DNA of 64,000 bases from the NCBI GenBank assembly GCA_910587655.1, contig CAJUND010000001.1:186001-250000 (forward strand). Direction: 5' to 3'. Both the position numbers and the translations under genes were made by a program. This document shows positions 41,699-50,994 of this stretch, piece by piece. The stretch's first letter is position 1, and every line of letters begins with the position of its first letter. The DNA comes from an uncultured Agathobacter sp. GTDB lineage: Bacteria; Bacillota; Clostridia; Lachnospirales; Lachnospiraceae. The notes below the pieces were generated by a model. The model saw only the letters and a program-made list of their open reading frames with translations, was not told where the DNA came from and made no database searches.

Positions 41699-42834
41699 TG
41701 GAGTTTCATTATTATTTACCTGTTAATCTGGTATTTGGAAGGGGAAGTGTGGGTAAGATTGGAGCGGTTGTCTCCAAATATGGGAAAAAGGCACTGCTCG
41801 TTACAGGACAAAGCAGTACAAAAAAATCAGGATTATTAGACAGGGTGATTAAATATTTAGAGAAAGAAGGGATAGACAGTACTGTATTTAACAAGGTAAG
41901 ACAAAATCCGCTTACGACCACGGCGGAGGATGCTGCCAGACTGGCAAAAGCACAAAGATGTGATATGGTAATCGGCTTAGGCGGAGGAAGCATTATGGAC
42001 TGTGCGAAAGCAGCAGCATTTCTGGCGGTAAATGACGGTGATATCAGTGATTACATATTTAATCGTTTAGAGAGCGATACTGCATTACCAGTCATACTGG
42101 TTCCAACGACCTGCGGAACCGGAAGCGAAGGAAATGGTTTTGCAGTTCTGACCAATCCTGAAAACGGTGATAAGAAATCGTTACGCTGCAATGCAATCAT
42201 AGCAAAAGCATCCATTATTGATTCTGAATGTATGATGACCATGCCCAAAGGAATTCTGGCAAGTGTAGGCTTTGATGCATTCTGCCATTGCATGGAGGCG
42301 TATATCAGTAAAATCGGACAGCCCTTTACCGATATGATGAGTATTTACGGAATGGAGCAGTTAGGAAGGTGTCTGCCTTTACTGTATGAGGGGGAAAATG
42401 ATCCTGAGGCATGGGATGCAGTCAGCCTTGCGAGTACAATCGGGGGGATGGTGATAAATACAGCGGGGGTAACACTTCCGCATGGAATGGAACATCCCGC
42501 AAGCGGCCTTCGGGACATTGTGCATGGAAGGGGGCTCGCGGCAATTACACCGGTGGTCATGGAAGAAAGTATTCATGGATGTCCTGAAAAATTCGCAAAA
42601 ATATCCCAGTGTCTGGGTGGGAAAGATGAGAATGACTGCACGGAAAGGATTCGTGAATTTCTGGATAAATTGCAGCTTACAACTACTCTGGGCGAACTTG
42701 GAATCAGACCAGAGGATGTGGACTGGATGACAGAAAACTGCATGAAGGTGTCGGCGGCGGGGATTTCCTGCCATCCGGTTACCTTTAGCCGTTTGGGAAT
42801 TAAGGATTTGTATATGAAAGCATTATATGATTAA
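41695..42834 (+). CDS. Iron-containing alcohol dehydrogenase, second copy
   Basis: A 379-aa group III dehydrogenase, clearly different from the FucO-like one. It has GLGGGSIMDCAKAAAF (about residue 95), VPTTCGTGSEGNGF, and metal ligands in GFDAFCHCMEAYIS and LPHGMEHPASGLRDIVHG. It is closer to butanol or 4-hydroxybutyrate-type dehydrogenases. Overlap with the aminotransferase points to the reduction of that enzyme's aldehyde product. Confidence 0.9.
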   Translation: MMEFHYYLPVNLVFGRGSVGKIGAVVSKYGKKALLVTGQSSTKKSGLLDRVIKYLEKEGIDSTVFNKVRQNPLTTTAEDAARLAKAQRCDMVIGLGGGSIMDCAKAAAFLAVNDGDISDYIFNRLESDTALPVILVPTTCGTGSEGNGFAVLTNPENGDKKSLRCNAIIAKASIIDSECMMTMPKGILASVGFDAFCHCMEAYISKIGQPFTDMMSIYGMEQLGRCLPLLYEGENDPEAWDAVSLASTIGGMVINTAGVTLPHGMEHPASGLRDIVHGRGLAAITPVVMEESIHGCPEKFAKISQCLGGKDENDCTERIREFLDKLQLTTTLGELGIRPEDVDWMTENCMKVSAAGISCHPVTFSRLGIKDLYMKALYD

Positions 42835-42849
42835 AGGAGGGCTTTGAAT

Positions 42850-43269
42850 ATGTCATGTTTTTTAGTACCTGTAACCGAAGCTGTCGTTTCTTCTATGGTG
42901 ACAAAAGCAGTGCAGGCAAAAGAGAAAAAGAGGCATAATACTGCAGAAACTGGAGAAATGTTAATTGAAGAAGAAAAAATACTACCGTTTTCACATAAGC
43001 TGAAATGGCTGAACTCCATGTTATGGGGAGGTTCCTGCCTTCTTGCCTTTGAGCATATATGGCATGGCGAGTTAGTGCCGTGGTTTCCGTTCCTTACGGC
43101 GGCCGGCAGTCCGGATAAAGTAATAGAGATGTTACATGAAATGTCTACAGTTGGCGTTTCAATGGCGGCACTGGTGACAGCAGTCTGGGCAGGAATGGTT
43201 GCAGTAACAAATGTCATCGAAAAACGTTTGAAGCAGATAATGCAGCCTGACAGAGGAGGGGTACAATGA
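42850..43269 (+). CDS. Unknown small membrane protein A
   Basis: Not recognised. It has 139 aa from ATG 42850 (GGAGG 9 nt upstream). The N-terminus is PVTEAVVSSMV, then a charged stretch (residues about 22-48), then two hydrophobic segments (about 50-85, with FEHIWHGE between, and about 100-122). The His-Trp-rich FEHIWHGELVPWFPF loop could bind metal or haem; that is a guess. It overlaps the next small membrane protein by 4 bp and lies between the dehydrogenase and aldehyde dehydrogenase genes, so it likely belongs to the pathway. Confidence 0.75.
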   Translation: MSCFLVPVTEAVVSSMVTKAVQAKEKKRHNTAETGEMLIEEEKILPFSHKLKWLNSMLWGGSCLLAFEHIWHGELVPWFPFLTAAGSPDKVIEMLHEMSTVGVSMAALVTAVWAGMVAVTNVIEKRLKQIMQPDRGGVQ

Positions 43270-43589
43270 CATTGCTGACGGCTGTTTTTGCGGCAATCAT
43301 TACAACTGTCATCTGGTATTTCAAAGACGGAAGAAACCATATGAAAACCGGTAGTTTGGCATTAATGTACTGGGGAGCTTCGATTATGTGGTTTGTGGAT
43401 GCTGTTTTCGGGTTTGCGGAAAAGAAGACAGAATATTTTATCCCTTCACCGGCAGAAATGCTGAATGGTTTTTTTCTCGGCATGTCCGTTATTGCACTGG
43501 GGTTATTGATTTGGCTGATTATGTTTTTGGCAGTGGATTCAAAAGGTGTGATCAGGCAGGCGCTTCATAAGACAAAAAAACACTTATAG
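43266..43589 (+). CDS. Unknown small membrane protein B
   Basis: Not recognised. A 107-aa protein with three predicted membrane helices (residues about 1-19, 27-50 and 67-90) and a basic C-terminal tail (RQALHKTKKHL). It carries the conserved-looking MYWGASIMWFVDAVFGFAE and YFIPSPAEMLNGFFLGMSV. The 4-bp overlap with protein A suggests a two-subunit membrane complex, possibly a channel, an electron-transfer unit or an accessory of the aldehyde/alcohol enzymes. Confidence 0.75.
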   Translation: MTLLTAVFAAIITTVIWYFKDGRNHMKTGSLALMYWGASIMWFVDAVFGFAEKKTEYFIPSPAEMLNGFFLGMSVIALGLLIWLIMFLAVDSKGVIRQALHKTKKHL

Positions 43590-43656
43590 TTATCTGCAAA
43601 CAGAATCTGGGAGAAAGGAGAAATCCGGTCACTTTTTAATAGGGCGGGATATACGA

Positions 43657-45153
43657 ATGCAGATGGAACAGAAAAAGACATACATAAATGGAAAATGGAT
43701 AAATGGAACATCAAAGAAAACCTTACAGTCTGTTAATCCGGCAACAGGAGAGGTTTTGGCTGAGATAAAGGAAAATGGCATAGAAGATGTAAAAAAAGCA
43801 ATTGAAGCTGCAAAACATTCTTTTTATATCACAAGAGAGTGGCGGGATATGGACACCCAGAGCCGGAGTGATATTTTGCTTAAAATTGCAGATATGGTGG
43901 AAGAAAAATCAGAAGAAATTGCAAAAACGGAATCCATGGATAACGGAAAACCACTGAGGGAGGCAGAAGCGGATGTGGATGATGCCGTTCACTGTTTTCG
44001 CTATTATGCAGGTTTGATTCGCACTCCGCAGGGGGGAGTTTATGGCGTGAACAGTAATTTTGGAAGGATGCATTCCTATGAAGTGTATGAACCGGCAGGA
44101 GTGTGTGCCCTGATAACCCCCTGGAATTTTCCGTTTTTAATGGGGGTATGGAAACTTGCCCCGGCTTTGGCTGCGGGAAACAGTATTATCTTTAAACCAA
44201 GTTCGGAAACGGTGCTGTCTGTTATAAAGCTGTTTGAAATATTTGAAAAAGCGGGACTGCCGGAAGGAACTGTAAATCTGGTAATCGGACCTGGAAGCAT
44301 GGTAGGAAATTATCTGGCGGAAAGCAGGGATGTAGATATGGTGTCGTTTACCGGAAGCACTGCGGCAGGACAAAGTATTATGCGAGCGGCGGCAGGAAAT
44401 GTTAAAAAAATCGGTTTAGAGCTTGGCGGGAAATCCCCGAATATTATTTTTGCGGATACCGATTTGGAATCGGCAGTGGAGTGGGCAATGATAGGGATTT
44501 TTTTCAATCAGGGAGAGGTCTGCTGTGCGGGTTCCAGAATTATTATAGAAAGCTCCATAAAAGATGAATTTGTAAAACGGCTTGCAGAACGTGCGGAGAA
44601 AATGACACTTGGAAATCCTGTTGATAACCCGGATATGGGACCTCTGGTTTCTGAAAAGCATATGCAGGAGGTGCTGTCATATGTTGAAACCGGAAAGAAA
44701 GAGGGAGCGAGGCTTGTGTGCGGAGGCTGTCGTTATACAGAAGGTGACTGCGCAAACGGATATTTTGTGCGTCCTGCGATTTTTGATGAGTGCACTGCTG
44801 ATATGCGGATTGTAAGGGAAGAAATTTTTGGACCGGTGGTAACGATACAGACTTTTGAAACGGAAGATGAGGCAGTTTCACTTGCAAACGATACCGTTTA
44901 TGGTCTGGCAGGAGCAGTATTTACGAATGATATTACGCGGGCAATGCGTGTAATCAGGGAAATCCGTGCGGGTATTACATGGATTAACTGTTATAATCCG
45001 GCATTTTCTGAAGCTCCATGGGGAGGTTATAAAATGAGCGGGATTGGCAGGGAGCTTGGTAAGCACGGACTGGAAGAGTACCAGGAAGTGAAACAGATAA
45101 ATATAAATCTGACTCCGGGTGCGCCGGGGTGGTATGGCCAGGAGGTATTGTAA
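43657..45153 (+). CDS. NAD(P)-dependent aldehyde dehydrogenase
   Basis: A 498-aa enzyme of the betaine/aminoaldehyde dehydrogenase type. The catalytic Glu is in LELGGKSPNIIF (about residue 257), the nucleophilic Cys in NQGEVCCAGSR (about 290), and the cofactor loop FTGSTAAG is present. It would oxidise the amino- or guanidino-aldehyde, or succinate semialdehyde, formed by the aminotransferase. Its stop shares a base with the urease gene that follows, linking amine oxidation and urea breakdown in one operon. Confidence 0.92.
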   Translation: MQMEQKKTYINGKWINGTSKKTLQSVNPATGEVLAEIKENGIEDVKKAIEAAKHSFYITREWRDMDTQSRSDILLKIADMVEEKSEEIAKTESMDNGKPLREAEADVDDAVHCFRYYAGLIRTPQGGVYGVNSNFGRMHSYEVYEPAGVCALITPWNFPFLMGVWKLAPALAAGNSIIFKPSSETVLSVIKLFEIFEKAGLPEGTVNLVIGPGSMVGNYLAESRDVDMVSFTGSTAAGQSIMRAAAGNVKKIGLELGGKSPNIIFADTDLESAVEWAMIGIFFNQGEVCCAGSRIIIESSIKDEFVKRLAERAEKMTLGNPVDNPDMGPLVSEKHMQEVLSYVETGKKEGARLVCGGCRYTEGDCANGYFVRPAIFDECTADMRIVREEIFGPVVTIQTFETEDEAVSLANDTVYGLAGAVFTNDITRAMRVIREIRAGITWINCYNPAFSEAPWGGYKMSGIGRELGKHGLEEYQEVKQININLTPGAPGWYGQEVL

Positions 45154-45845
45154 TGCATTTAACGCCAAGAGAAACCGATAAATTAATGCTTCATCTTGCC
45201 GGAATGGTTGCAAAGGAACGGAAAGAACGGGGGTTAAAGCTGAATTACCCGGAAGCCATTGCCTACATCAGTTCAGAACTGCTGGAACTGGCAAGAGACG
45301 GACACAGTGTAACGGAACTCATGAGTATGGGCGCCAGGATGCTTTCAGAGGATGATGTAATGGATGGTGTCCCGGCAATGATTCATGAGATACAACTGGA
45401 AGCGACGTTTCCGGACGGAACAAAGCTTGTGACTGTACATAATCCGATTATGGGAAATGGTAAAGAAGTACCGGGTGACCTTATGCCAAAAGAGGGGGAA
45501 ATTGAGTTAAATGCAGGGAAGGATACTGCACAGATACAGGTTATGAACACTGCTGACCGTCCCGTCCAGGTAGGTTCCCATTTTCATTTTTTTGAAGCCA
45601 ATAAAGCGCTTAAGTTCCAGAGGGAGCGTGCTTACGGAATGCGCCTGGATATTCCGGCGGGAACGGCTGTGCGTTTTGAACCGGGAGAGACCCGGCGTGT
45701 CAGTCTGGTAGAAATCGGCGGAGACAGAACAGGCCATGGGCTCAATGGTCTGACAGAAGGCAAAATGGATGATGCCGGTATCCGAAAAGCGGCTTTTAGG
45801 GCGGTTGAAGAAAAAGAATTTAAGGGGGCTGGAACCGATGTATAA
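45153..45845 (+). CDS. Fused urease gamma/beta subunit UreAB
   Basis: A 230-aa fusion. Residues about 1-100 are the gamma subunit (LTPRETDKLMLHLAGMVAKERKERG, NYPEAIAYIS), and residues about 108 onward are the beta subunit (NTADRPVQVGSHFHFFEANK, RLDIPAGTAVRFEPGE). Fused small subunits are known in Helicobacter-type ureases and are less common in Firmicutes. The start ATG 45153 overlaps the aldehyde dehydrogenase stop, with GGAGG upstream. The end overlaps the ureC start by 8 bases. Confidence 0.93.
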   Translation: MHLTPRETDKLMLHLAGMVAKERKERGLKLNYPEAIAYISSELLELARDGHSVTELMSMGARMLSEDDVMDGVPAMIHEIQLEATFPDGTKLVTVHNPIMGNGKEVPGDLMPKEGEIELNAGKDTAQIQVMNTADRPVQVGSHFHFFEANKALKFQRERAYGMRLDIPAGTAVRFEPGETRRVSLVEIGGDRTGHGLNGLTEGKMDDAGIRKAAFRAVEEKEFKGAGTDV

Positions 45846-47550
45846 GATGAGCAGGGCAAAATATGCAGATATGTACGGAACTACAACGGGCGACCGGATA
45901 CGCCTGGCGGACACATCTTTACTTATTGAAATAGAAAAAGATTATGCTGTATATGGGGAAGAAGCAAAATTCGGCGGTGGAAAGTCCATTCGTGACGGAA
46001 TGGGGCAGTCCTGCAGGATTAGGGACAAAGACTGTCCGGATACCGTCATCACCAGTGCAGTTATTATAGATTACTGGGGAATTGTAAAAGCGGATATTGG
46101 AATAAAAGATGGAAAGATATGCGGAATTGGAAAAGCCGGCAATCCCGATATTATGGACGGGGTGGACAAAAACCTGGTTATAGGTGCAGGAACGGAAATC
46201 ATTGCCGGGGAAGGGCTTATTGTAACCGCTGGCGGACTGGATACACATATTCATTTTATCAGTCCGACCCAGGCGGAAACTGCATTGTATAGTGGGATTA
46301 CCACCATGATAGGAGGCGGAACCGGTCCTTCTGACGGCACGAATGCCACAACCTGTACGCCGGGGCGTTTTAATATTGAAAAAATGTTGGAAGCTTCGGA
46401 AGAACTTCCGGTGAATCTGGGTTATCTTGGAAAAGGAAATTCATCTGACCGCTATACGCTGGCAGAGCAGATTGAAGCAGGAGCATGCGGATTAAAGCTT
46501 CATGAAGACTGGGGCTCTACTCCGGCAGCAATTAATAACTGTCTTAATGTTTGTGATGAATATGATGTACAGGCATCGATTCATACGGACACCCTGAATG
46601 AAGCCGGATTTGTGGAAGATACACTGGCAGCATTTAAAGGAAGGACGATTCATACTTATCATACCGAGGGTGCGGGCGGGGGACATGCACCTGATATTAT
46701 TCGTGCTGCGGCATTTCCCAATGTGCTTCCTTCTTCCACAAATCCCACAATGCCGTATACAGTAAATACGCTGGATGAACATCTGGACATGCTGATGGTA
46801 TGCCATCACCTGGATCAAAAGGTGCCGGAGGACATCGCTTTTGCTGATTCCAGAATCCGGCCGGAAACCATTGCCGCGGAAGATGTACTGCATGATATGG
46901 GGATTTTTTCCATGATGAGTTCGGATTCCCAGGCAATGGGGCGTGTGGGGGAGGTGATTACACGTACATGGCAGACAGCAGACAAAATGAAAAAGCAGCG
47001 CGGAATACTGCCGGAGGACAGCGCATATAACGATAACTTCCGGGTAAAACGTTATATTGCAAAATATACAATAAATCCTGCTATCACGCACGGGGTATTC
47101 GGCTATATCGGTTCTGTGGAAACGGGAAAAATGGCGGACCTGGTATTGTGGAAGCCGGCATTGTTTGGAGTAAAACCGGAAATGATTGTTAAAGGAGGAT
47201 TTATTATAGCATCCAGAATGGGCGATGCCAATGCTTCTATTCCGACCCCGCAGCCCGTGGTATATACCAGAATGTTTGGCGCGTATGGACTTGCACGAAA
47301 AAATACCTGCATTACATTTGTGTCAGAAGCTGCTTTTCATGCGGGGATTAAAGAAAAATTATCCTTACAGCGTCAGGTACTTCCGGTGGGAAACTGCAGA
47401 AGTATTGGAAAAAAGAATATGAAAAATAATGACGTACTTGCAGATATACAGGTAAACCCTGAGAATTATGAAGTGCGGGTAAACGGAGAAAAGATTTCCT
47501 GTGAGGCAGCGGGCGAACTTCCGCTTGCCCAGAGATATTATTTATTTTAG
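45838..47550 (+). CDS. ureC: Urease alpha subunit
   Basis: The 570-aa catalytic subunit, the normal length. It hydrolyses urea to ammonia and carbamate at a dinickel centre. The first His pair is in DTHIHFI, the bridging carbamylated Lys is residue 220 in GLKLHEDWG, further ligands are in HTDTLNEAG and HTYHTEGAGGGH, and the flap Cys is residue 322 in MVCHHLDQKVPED. All expected residues are present, so the enzyme should be active once nickel is inserted. ATG 45838 was chosen because it gives the standard MYKMSRAKYADMYG start. Confidence 0.97.
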   Translation: MYKMSRAKYADMYGTTTGDRIRLADTSLLIEIEKDYAVYGEEAKFGGGKSIRDGMGQSCRIRDKDCPDTVITSAVIIDYWGIVKADIGIKDGKICGIGKAGNPDIMDGVDKNLVIGAGTEIIAGEGLIVTAGGLDTHIHFISPTQAETALYSGITTMIGGGTGPSDGTNATTCTPGRFNIEKMLEASEELPVNLGYLGKGNSSDRYTLAEQIEAGACGLKLHEDWGSTPAAINNCLNVCDEYDVQASIHTDTLNEAGFVEDTLAAFKGRTIHTYHTEGAGGGHAPDIIRAAAFPNVLPSSTNPTMPYTVNTLDEHLDMLMVCHHLDQKVPEDIAFADSRIRPETIAAEDVLHDMGIFSMMSSDSQAMGRVGEVITRTWQTADKMKKQRGILPEDSAYNDNFRVKRYIAKYTINPAITHGVFGYIGSVETGKMADLVLWKPALFGVKPEMIVKGGFIIASRMGDANASIPTPQPVVYTRMFGAYGLARKNTCITFVSEAAFHAGIKEKLSLQRQVLPVGNCRSIGKKNMKNNDVLADIQVNPENYEVRVNGEKISCEAAGELPLAQRYYLF

Positions 47551-47563
47551 AAAGCGTGCGAAT

Positions 47564-48001
47564 ATGGTAGCAGAAAAAATACTTGGAAATATAAAAGATT
47601 ACGAAATAAACGGCCGGAAAACAGACAAAATAGGGCTGGAATGGTATGAGCTGGAAAAGAAGCTGTTAAAAAAAACAACAGACTCGGGGGAAGAAATAGG
47701 AATCCGTCTGAAACATCCTCCCAGGGAAGGGGATATTCTTTATGCCGATAACAGCAGAATAGTAGCGGTGGAACTGTTGCCCTGCGAGCTGACAGTGGTC
47801 AGGGTAAATACCATGAAAGAAATGGGGCATTTGTGTTTTGAGCTGGGAAACCGTCATCTTTCCCTTGCCATAGAAGACCGGCAGGTAACAATCCCGTATG
47901 ACGAGCCAACTTTTCTTTATCTGGAAAGGCTGGGTTTTCGTCCGGAAAGAAAGGAAGGAAAGTTCCGTGATTTTACGGTTTGCCATGCCCACGGACATTA
48001 A
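47564..48001 (+). CDS. ureE: Urease nickel chaperone
   Basis: A 145-aa UreE. The N-terminal peptide-binding part is followed by a metal-binding domain (VVRVNTMKEMGHLCFELGNRHL), and it ends with the short metal-binding tail CHAHGH rather than a long His run. It brings nickel to the UreDFG-urease complex. It starts 13 bp after ureC. Confidence 0.92.
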   Translation: MVAEKILGNIKDYEINGRKTDKIGLEWYELEKKLLKKTTDSGEEIGIRLKHPPREGDILYADNSRIVAVELLPCELTVVRVNTMKEMGHLCFELGNRHLSLAIEDRQVTIPYDEPTFLYLERLGFRPERKEGKFRDFTVCHAHGH

Positions 48002-48007
48002 CGAAAA

Positions 48008-48691
48008 ATGCAGAAAATAAGTCTTTTAAAAATGATGCAGTCAGTAGATGCTTTTTTCCCGGTTGGGGCTTTTACATTATCAAATGGTCTGGAAGATTAT
48101 GTGATAGTGGAAAAAATTCATTCTATAGAGGGATTAAGGGAATATCTGGAGGGATTTCTGCAGGTATTCCCTTATCAGGATCTGGGAATAGCAGCGCTTG
48201 CATACCGGTATGGAAAAGACAGGAATATGCTTCTTAGGCTGGATGAACTGGCAAATGCCATCAAATGTGCCAGGGAAGTAAGAACCGGATGTATCCGTAT
48301 GTGCAGCCGCTATCTAAAGGCAAGGGAAGCAATGTCTGACTGCGGCGGGAAATTAAAATGGTACAGAGAAAAAATAAAGAATAAAGAGGCTGCTGGATTT
48401 CATCCCATTGCAATAGGAATTTATGCGTCCTCCATGGGGATGGAAATAGAAGAAATGCTGTCCATGTACGGATACAGCGTAATATCTGCAATTGTAAATA
48501 ATGGAGTAAAGCTGGTTCCGTTAAGCCAGATGGAGGGACAAAAGGTTTTGTTTCAAATGCTGGAAGGACTGGAAAAGGCAGTGGAACGGGCAGGGAATGT
48601 GGCCATGGAAGAACTTGGAGTATCAGGAAGTGCCTTTGAAATTCATTGTATGAATCATGAATATTTGTATTCAAGGCAATACATGTCGTAG
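48008..48691 (+). CDS. ureF: Urease accessory protein UreF
   Basis: A 227-aa all-helical UreF. MMQSVDAFFPVGAFTLSNGLED (residues about 8-29) is the family signature. It links UreD-urease to UreG and gates the GTPase activity. It starts 6 bp after ureE. Confidence 0.93.
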   Translation: MQKISLLKMMQSVDAFFPVGAFTLSNGLEDYVIVEKIHSIEGLREYLEGFLQVFPYQDLGIAALAYRYGKDRNMLLRLDELANAIKCAREVRTGCIRMCSRYLKAREAMSDCGGKLKWYREKIKNKEAAGFHPIAIGIYASSMGMEIEEMLSMYGYSVISAIVNNGVKLVPLSQMEGQKVLFQMLEGLEKAVERAGNVAMEELGVSGSAFEIHCMNHEYLYSRQYMS

Positions 48692-48709
48692 AACAAAAAG
48701 GAGGATAAG

Positions 48710-49318
48710 ATGTCATTTGTAAAAATAGGAGTGGGGGGACCGGTAGGTTCGGGAAAAACCGCCCTGATTGAGCGGCTGACAAGAAAAATGTCAAAGGATT
48801 ATTCCATATGTGTCATCACAAATGATATTTACACGAAAGAGGATGCTGAATTTCTGATTAAAAATTCTGCACTGCCCAAAGAACGTATTATGGGAGTGGA
48901 AACAGGCGGATGTCCCCATACCGCAATTCGTGAAGACTGCAGTATGAATCTGGAGGCAGTGGAGGAAATGGCGGAAAAATTTCCGGATGTGGAAATCATC
49001 TTTATAGAAAGCGGGGGAGACAATCTGTCTGCGACTTTTAGTCCCGATCTTGCAGATGCAACGATTTATGTCATTGATGTGGCGCAGGGGGAAAAGATTC
49101 CCAGAAAGGGAGGACCGGGTGTAACGCGCTCGGACCTTCTTGTGATTAATAAAACAGATTTAGCGCCCATGGTGGGGGCGGATCTTTCAGTTATGGCAGA
49201 AGATTCTGAAAGGATGCGAAAAGGGAAAGATTATCTTTTTACCAGTCTTATGCAAAAAGACAGCGCAGATACAGTTATTGGCTGGATTAAAAAGAATGTG
49301 CTGTTTGAAGGAGTATAA
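48710..49318 (+). CDS. ureG: Urease accessory GTPase UreG
   Basis: A 202-aa SIMIBI GTPase. Walker A GVGGPVGSGKTALIERL is at about residues 7-23, the nickel-binding Cys-Pro-His is seen in ETGGCPHTAIREDCS, and NKTD gives guanine specificity. It delivers nickel to the apo-urease in a GTP-dependent step. GGAGG is upstream of ATG. Confidence 0.96.
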   Translation: MSFVKIGVGGPVGSGKTALIERLTRKMSKDYSICVITNDIYTKEDAEFLIKNSALPKERIMGVETGGCPHTAIREDCSMNLEAVEEMAEKFPDVEIIFIESGGDNLSATFSPDLADATIYVIDVAQGEKIPRKGGPGVTRSDLLVINKTDLAPMVGADLSVMAEDSERMRKGKDYLFTSLMQKDSADTVIGWIKKNVLFEGV

Positions 49319-49335
49319 AAAGCCGGGGATTTTAT

Positions 49336-50109
49336 ATGGATACAAAACTAAAACTCAGGATAGAAAACTGGAGAGGAAGGACGGGTGTGGCATTCCAGTA
49401 TTTTACCAGTCCGCTGAAAACTGGAACACCAAAGGAGCAGGATGACCGGCTGCACCTGGTTTTTATGATGGCTTCGGCAGGCATATTAAAGGGAGATAAT
49501 TTTTCTTACGAAATTACCTGCAGGAAAGATACACGCACAACGATAACGGAGCAGTCCTATACAAAAATATTTGATACAGGAAAAGACGGTGCGAAAAAGC
49601 ATATGGAAATTGAACTGGAAGATCATGCGTCTCTTTTTTACCGGCCGGGCGCAGTGATTCCTTTTGGTGGAAGTTGTTATAGCAGCAGCATGAACGTAAG
49701 GCTTTCATCCCGGAGTGAGTTCCTTTATTCAGATATATTGTCAGCGGGAAGGATAGGAATGGGGGAAAAATTTGCATTTTCCCATTACCGGAATTATGTC
49801 TGTGTTATGGTAGATGACAGGATGGTCTGGATAGACCACTGCTGTCTGGAACCGGAAAAGATGAATCTGGAGGAAATGGTATTCTGGGATGGCTATACCC
49901 ATCAGGGAACTTTATATTTTTATGGAACAAAGGAAAAGCAGGAAAGGTTATTGTCTTATGCAAAGCCGGTGCCGGTTCTGATGGGGAAAACAAAGGCGGC
50001 GGAAGGAATTTGTATCAGGGTACTGGCAAATTCCGCACAAGATATAGAAGAAATATTTGATGAAGCGGAAAGAGATATTCTGCAGACGGGTGACAGACTC
50101 CGGGGGTAA
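49336..50109 (+). CDS. ureD: Urease accessory protein UreD (UreH)
   Basis: A 257-aa UreD, the scaffold that binds urease during nickel insertion. The FMMASAGILKGDNFSYEITC and TTITEQSYTKIFDT segments and FYRPGAVIPFGGSCY are typical. It closes the urease gene set ureAB-C-E-F-G-D. No nickel transporter gene is in the window. Confidence 0.92.
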   Translation: MDTKLKLRIENWRGRTGVAFQYFTSPLKTGTPKEQDDRLHLVFMMASAGILKGDNFSYEITCRKDTRTTITEQSYTKIFDTGKDGAKKHMEIELEDHASLFYRPGAVIPFGGSCYSSSMNVRLSSRSEFLYSDILSAGRIGMGEKFAFSHYRNYVCVMVDDRMVWIDHCCLEPEKMNLEEMVFWDGYTHQGTLYFYGTKEKQERLLSYAKPVPVLMGKTKAAEGICIRVLANSAQDIEEIFDEAERDILQTGDRLRG

Positions 50110-50153
50110 GTGGTAGAATAAGCAAAAGACACCAGAACGGGGGAGGACACACA

Positions 50154-50534
50154 ATGGCACAGACAATTTTAGAGTTCCGGCTGGACCGGGACAGGCATAA
50201 GGCAGTACAGGATATATGTAAGAGGCTTAAAATTACGGATACCAGCATAGGACGTGCGGATTACGGGCAGAAGCTTGGTGCGCTCGCGGGAATAACGGGT
50301 TTCAAAAAGGACGGGAAAAAATACACCGGGCCGGAGTTTCCGGCGGAAATGCTTGTTTTTTCCGGAATGAATTCTGCACAGGTGGATGCTTTTCTGGATG
50401 AGTATAAAAAAACCGGGCTTGCGCCCATCGGTTTAAAGGCAGTGGTTACAGCCGATAATGTATTCTGGAGCGCTGAAAAACTGTACCAGGAAATCATGCG
50501 CGAGCATCTGGGATTTACCGTAAAATCTGGATAA
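50154..50534 (+). CDS. DUF3783 domain protein
   Basis: A 126-aa protein whose second half matches DUF3783: MLVFSGMNSAQVDAFLDEY, then PIGLKAVVTADNVFWSAEKLYQEIM. Function unknown. It is common as a stand-alone gene in Clostridia, so its position 44 bp after ureD may be coincidental. A GGGAGG site is present. Confidence 0.85.
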   Translation: MAQTILEFRLDRDRHKAVQDICKRLKITDTSIGRADYGQKLGALAGITGFKKDGKKYTGPEFPAEMLVFSGMNSAQVDAFLDEYKKTGLAPIGLKAVVTADNVFWSAEKLYQEIMREHLGFTVKSG

Positions 50535-50994
50535 ACATGTGGACAGGCTGGCGTATGAAGGTGTAAAAATTATCCAAATATATGATTGGAAATATATTGA
50601 AATATTGTCAAATTGCGCAATGCTGAATTAACGTGCTAAAGCATAAACCAGTACATTTTACAAACATATTATATATTATGTACAAAAGCTAGGTACATTT
50701 TTTGTTGAAAATTACCACAAAATATGCTATACTATATAACGAAATGAATAAATCATTTCAGCACAGTTTCATTGCATCTGCATATCTTACTTAGTGGCAT
50801 CCGGAGGCAGAATCTGCCCCGCACATGCCAAAGTGTGCTGACTGTATTGCCGTCAGGCATTTTCCCGTACAGTCTTCACAGCTGCTGGTTAGGATATGTA
50901 TAAATGGGGCATACTGCAAAAGCCGTACAGCGGAGGCAGTGTGCGATGGTAATACCAGAAGTATTACCTGTATGTATTAAGGAGGTGTATCGAA
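50535..50994 (+). other. Intergenic region before the 42-aa ORF: promoter and hairpin-rich leader
   Basis: The first 165 bp (50535-50700) are A+T-rich with no clear feature. A promoter lies at 50705-50733, and the rest is the folded leader described under the ncRNA entry. Confidence 0.6.
50705..50733 (+). promoter_or_regulatory. Promoter of the structured-leader transcript
   Basis: TTGAAA (50705-50710), 17-nt spacer, TATACT (50728-50733). Transcription would start about 50740, at the foot of the first hairpin. Confidence 0.8.

Noticed and set aside
39123..45153. Taurine/isethionate-type sulfonate pathway, suggested by the TauABC-like importer, aminotransferase and Fe-dehydrogenase
   Set aside because: No sulfoacetaldehyde acetyltransferase or isethionate lyase gene is present, while ureohydrolase and urease point to guanidino nitrogen.
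45769..45837. N-terminal extension of UreC starting at 45769
   Set aside because: It would overlap the ureAB gene by 77 bp and add a lysine-rich tail unlike UreC; ATG 45838 gives the standard start.
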